DNA of 64,000 bases from NCBI RefSeq assembly GCF_030544485.1, contig NZ_CP130610.1, positions 496,001 through 560,000 of the forward strand, in the 5' to 3' direction. Origin of the DNA: Halomonas sp. HAL1. Lineage in GTDB: Bacteria; Pseudomonadota; Gammaproteobacteria; Pseudomonadales; Halomonadaceae. Both the position numbers and the translations under genes were made by a program. The notes beneath the pieces were generated by a model. The model was given only the letters and a program-made list of their open reading frames with translations, was not told where the DNA came from and ran no database searches. Numbering within the stretch: position 1 is the first letter of the stretch; each line of letters opens with the position of its first letter. This document shows positions 62,684-64,000 of the stretch, in pieces.

Positions 62684-64000
62684 ATGAGTACCCCAACAAC
62701 GCTGTTTGACAAAGTTTGGCGCGCCCACGAGGTTCACCGAAGTGAAAGCGGACAGAGCCTGCTGTGGATTGACCGTCACTTTGTCCATGAAGGCTCTTTT
62801 CATGCGTTCAATAAGCTCGGTGAGCGAGCCCTGCCCGTTGCCCGGCCCGATCTGACCTTTGGCATTGCTGACCACTACGTACCGACGCTAGCCCGTGATT
62901 TGGCAGGCGTTGCCGATCCCAAAGTGCGCTCAATGATCGAGCAGCTCTCCCAAAATACCCAGCAGCATGGTGTGACGCTGTTTGGCCTGGATGACCCACG
63001 CCAGGGCATTGTGCATGTGCTAGGCCCAGAGCAGGGGCTCACTCAGCCTGGGATGGTGATGGTGTGTGGCGATAGTCATACCGCTACCCATGGTGCTTTT
63101 GGCAGCATTGCCTTTGGTATTGGCGCATCAGAAGTCGCCCACGTGCTGGCCACCCAAACGTTGTGGCAAAGCAAGCCCAAGGTGATGCGCATCACGGTGG
63201 AAGGCCAACTGGCCGAAGGCATCACCGCCAAGGATATCGCGCTCACCTGGATTGCCCGTTTGGGCGCCGATGGAGCACGGGGCTACGCCATCGAGTACGC
63301 CGGTGAGGCGATTCGCTCGCTCTCCATGGAAGCACGGCTCACGCTGTGTAATCTCTCCATAGAGGGCGGTGGCCGCTGCGGCATGATCGCGCCGGATCAA
63401 ACCACCTTCGACTATTTGCGCGAGCGCCCCTGGAGCCCGAAAGGCGATGCCTTCGATCAAGCCTGCGCTTACTGGTCCACGCTCTACAGCGACCCAGGCG
63501 CCAGCTTTGATCTTGAAGTGACGCTGCATGCCGATGAAATTGCGCCGACAGTGACCTGGGGCGTCTCGCCGGAAGAGGCACTGCCGATCGACCGGGCGGT
63601 GCCTGATCCTGATCAATTGAGCGATCCAGCGAAAGCGCGCCAAGCCCGGGATAGCTTGTCCTATATGGGGCTAACGGCGGGGCAAAAACTTACTGATATC
63701 ACCATTGATCGAGTATTTATTGGCTCATGCACCAACGCGCGTATTGAAGACTTGCGCGCTGCGGCGGCGGTGCTGGCGGGTCACAAAAGCCGCGTACCCG
63801 GTATGGTCTCGCCCGGCTCCACGCTGGTGAAAACCCAGGCGGAGGCCGAAGGACTGGACCGCATATTTATCGATGCCGGGCTTGAGTGGCGCCACTCCGG
63901 CTGCTCCATGTGTGTCGGGATGAACGGTGATTTGGTGGCGAGCGGCGAGCGCTGTGCTTCCACCACCAATCGCAACTTCAAAGGCCGCCAGGGGCCAGGG
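62684..64000 (+). CDS. LeuC-like hydro-lyase large subunit (3-isopropylmalate dehydratase family), 3' end missing
   Basis: The open frame from ATG 62684 runs 439 codons to the window edge; full LeuC is about 466, so some 30 residues are missing. The three [4Fe-4S] Cys are present (GSCTNARIEDLRAA and GCSMCVGMN), as are VCGDSHTATHGAFG and ERCASTTNRNF. The N-terminal substrate region reads GSFHAFNKL and DHYVPT, where leucine-pathway enzymes usually have TSPQAF and DHNV. Together with the GntR operator and lyase neighbour, this suggests hydration of a substituted maleate in catabolism. A leucine role is not excluded; a small subunit should follow. Confidence 0.85.
   Translation, partial: MSTPTTLFDKVWRAHEVHRSESGQSLLWIDRHFVHEGSFHAFNKLGERALPVARPDLTFGIADHYVPTLARDLAGVADPKVRSMIEQLSQNTQQHGVTLFGLDDPRQGIVHVLGPEQGLTQPGMVMVCGDSHTATHGAFGSIAFGIGASEVAHVLATQTLWQSKPKVMRITVEGQLAEGITAKDIALTWIARLGADGARGYAIEYAGEAIRSLSMEARLTLCNLSIEGGGRCGMIAPDQTTFDYLRERPWSPKGDAFDQACAYWSTLYSDPGASFDLEVTLHADEIAPTVTWGVSPEEALPIDRAVPDPDQLSDPAKARQARDSLSYMGLTAGQKLTDITIDRVFIGSCTNARIEDLRAAAAVLAGHKSRVPGMVSPGSTLVKTQAEAEGLDRIFIDAGLEWRHSGCSMCVGMNGDLVASGERCASTTNRNFKGRQGPG

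Noticed and set aside
1..64000. CRISPR arrays, tRNA genes, prophage or insertion sequences
   Set aside because: No regularly spaced repeats with spacers, no recognisable tRNA cloverleaf, and no transposase, integrase or phage gene was found by eye.

Overview
This window reads as a chromosome segment of a halophilic or marine gammaproteobacterium. The rseP-bamA-skp-lpxD-fabZ-lpxA-lpxB-rnhB-dnaE-accA-tilS order is the classic gammaproteobacterial envelope/lipid A block. Protein sequences, moderate-to-high GC and the accessory content suggest Halomonadaceae (Halomonas-like); the genus is inferred from recall, not from a search. I saw no tRNA, rRNA, CRISPR array, insertion sequence or prophage.

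Layout. (1) 1-16.4 kb: the end of dxr, then outer-membrane and lipid A assembly genes (rseP, bamA, skp, lpxD, fabZ, lpxA, lpxB), rnhB, dnaE, accA and tilS on the plus strand, closed by a convergent ppx. (2) 16.4-22.4 kb: rho behind a 550-base leader, ubiD and fre, a 42-residue membrane peptide, then a DAHP synthase gene preceded by what looks like a ribosome-mediated attenuator whose leader peptide carries Tyr-Trp-Tyr-Trp-Phe. (3) 22.4-26 kb: small envelope genes and glyoxalase I. (4) 26-35.4 kb: a minus-strand run of eight genes: an APH-type kinase, a YnjBCD-type ABC importer, two glycosyltransferases of the TIGR04283/TIGR04282 type, a TVP38-type membrane domain fused to a disulfide reductase, and a second flavoprotein. 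(5) 35.6-47.3 kb: SPW protein, valS, an MFS transporter, a Spy-like protein, holC, ilvE, pepA, then divergent lptF-lptG and an RDD protein. (6) 47.4-50.7 kb: iron storage (bfd, bfr), a CstA-type transporter bracketed by two look-alike terminators, and sodC. (7) 50.8-56.1 kb: truC, tcdA, a DUF1653 protein, then a sulfur module (persulfide-dioxygenase-like hydrolase, CX5R phosphatase-like protein, SulP transporter). (8) 56.1-64 kb: a catabolic cluster.

The catabolic cluster is the best candidate for an undescribed system. Six minus-strand genes (SnoaL-like protein, isocitrate-lyase/PEP-mutase-family lyase, cysteine amidohydrolase, two PuuE/imidase-type deacetylase-fold hydrolases, FAD dehydrogenase) face a GntR/HutC regulator, followed by a LeuC-like hydratase that runs off the window. 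Matching palindromes (TGTATTA-N4-TAATACA) lie in front of the regulator/operon and in front of the LeuC-like gene, so both arms look like one regulon. The enzyme set would suit opening a cyclic imide, removing the amide, hydrating a substituted maleate and cleaving the product; this route is inference. The FAD gene is frameshifted exactly at a 5-bp tandem repeat.

Other regulatory structure worth reading: four tandem 13-bp repeats in the rho leader, nested dyads over the bfr promoter, and a 12-bp inverted repeat that buries the preferred start codon of a DUF3087 gene.
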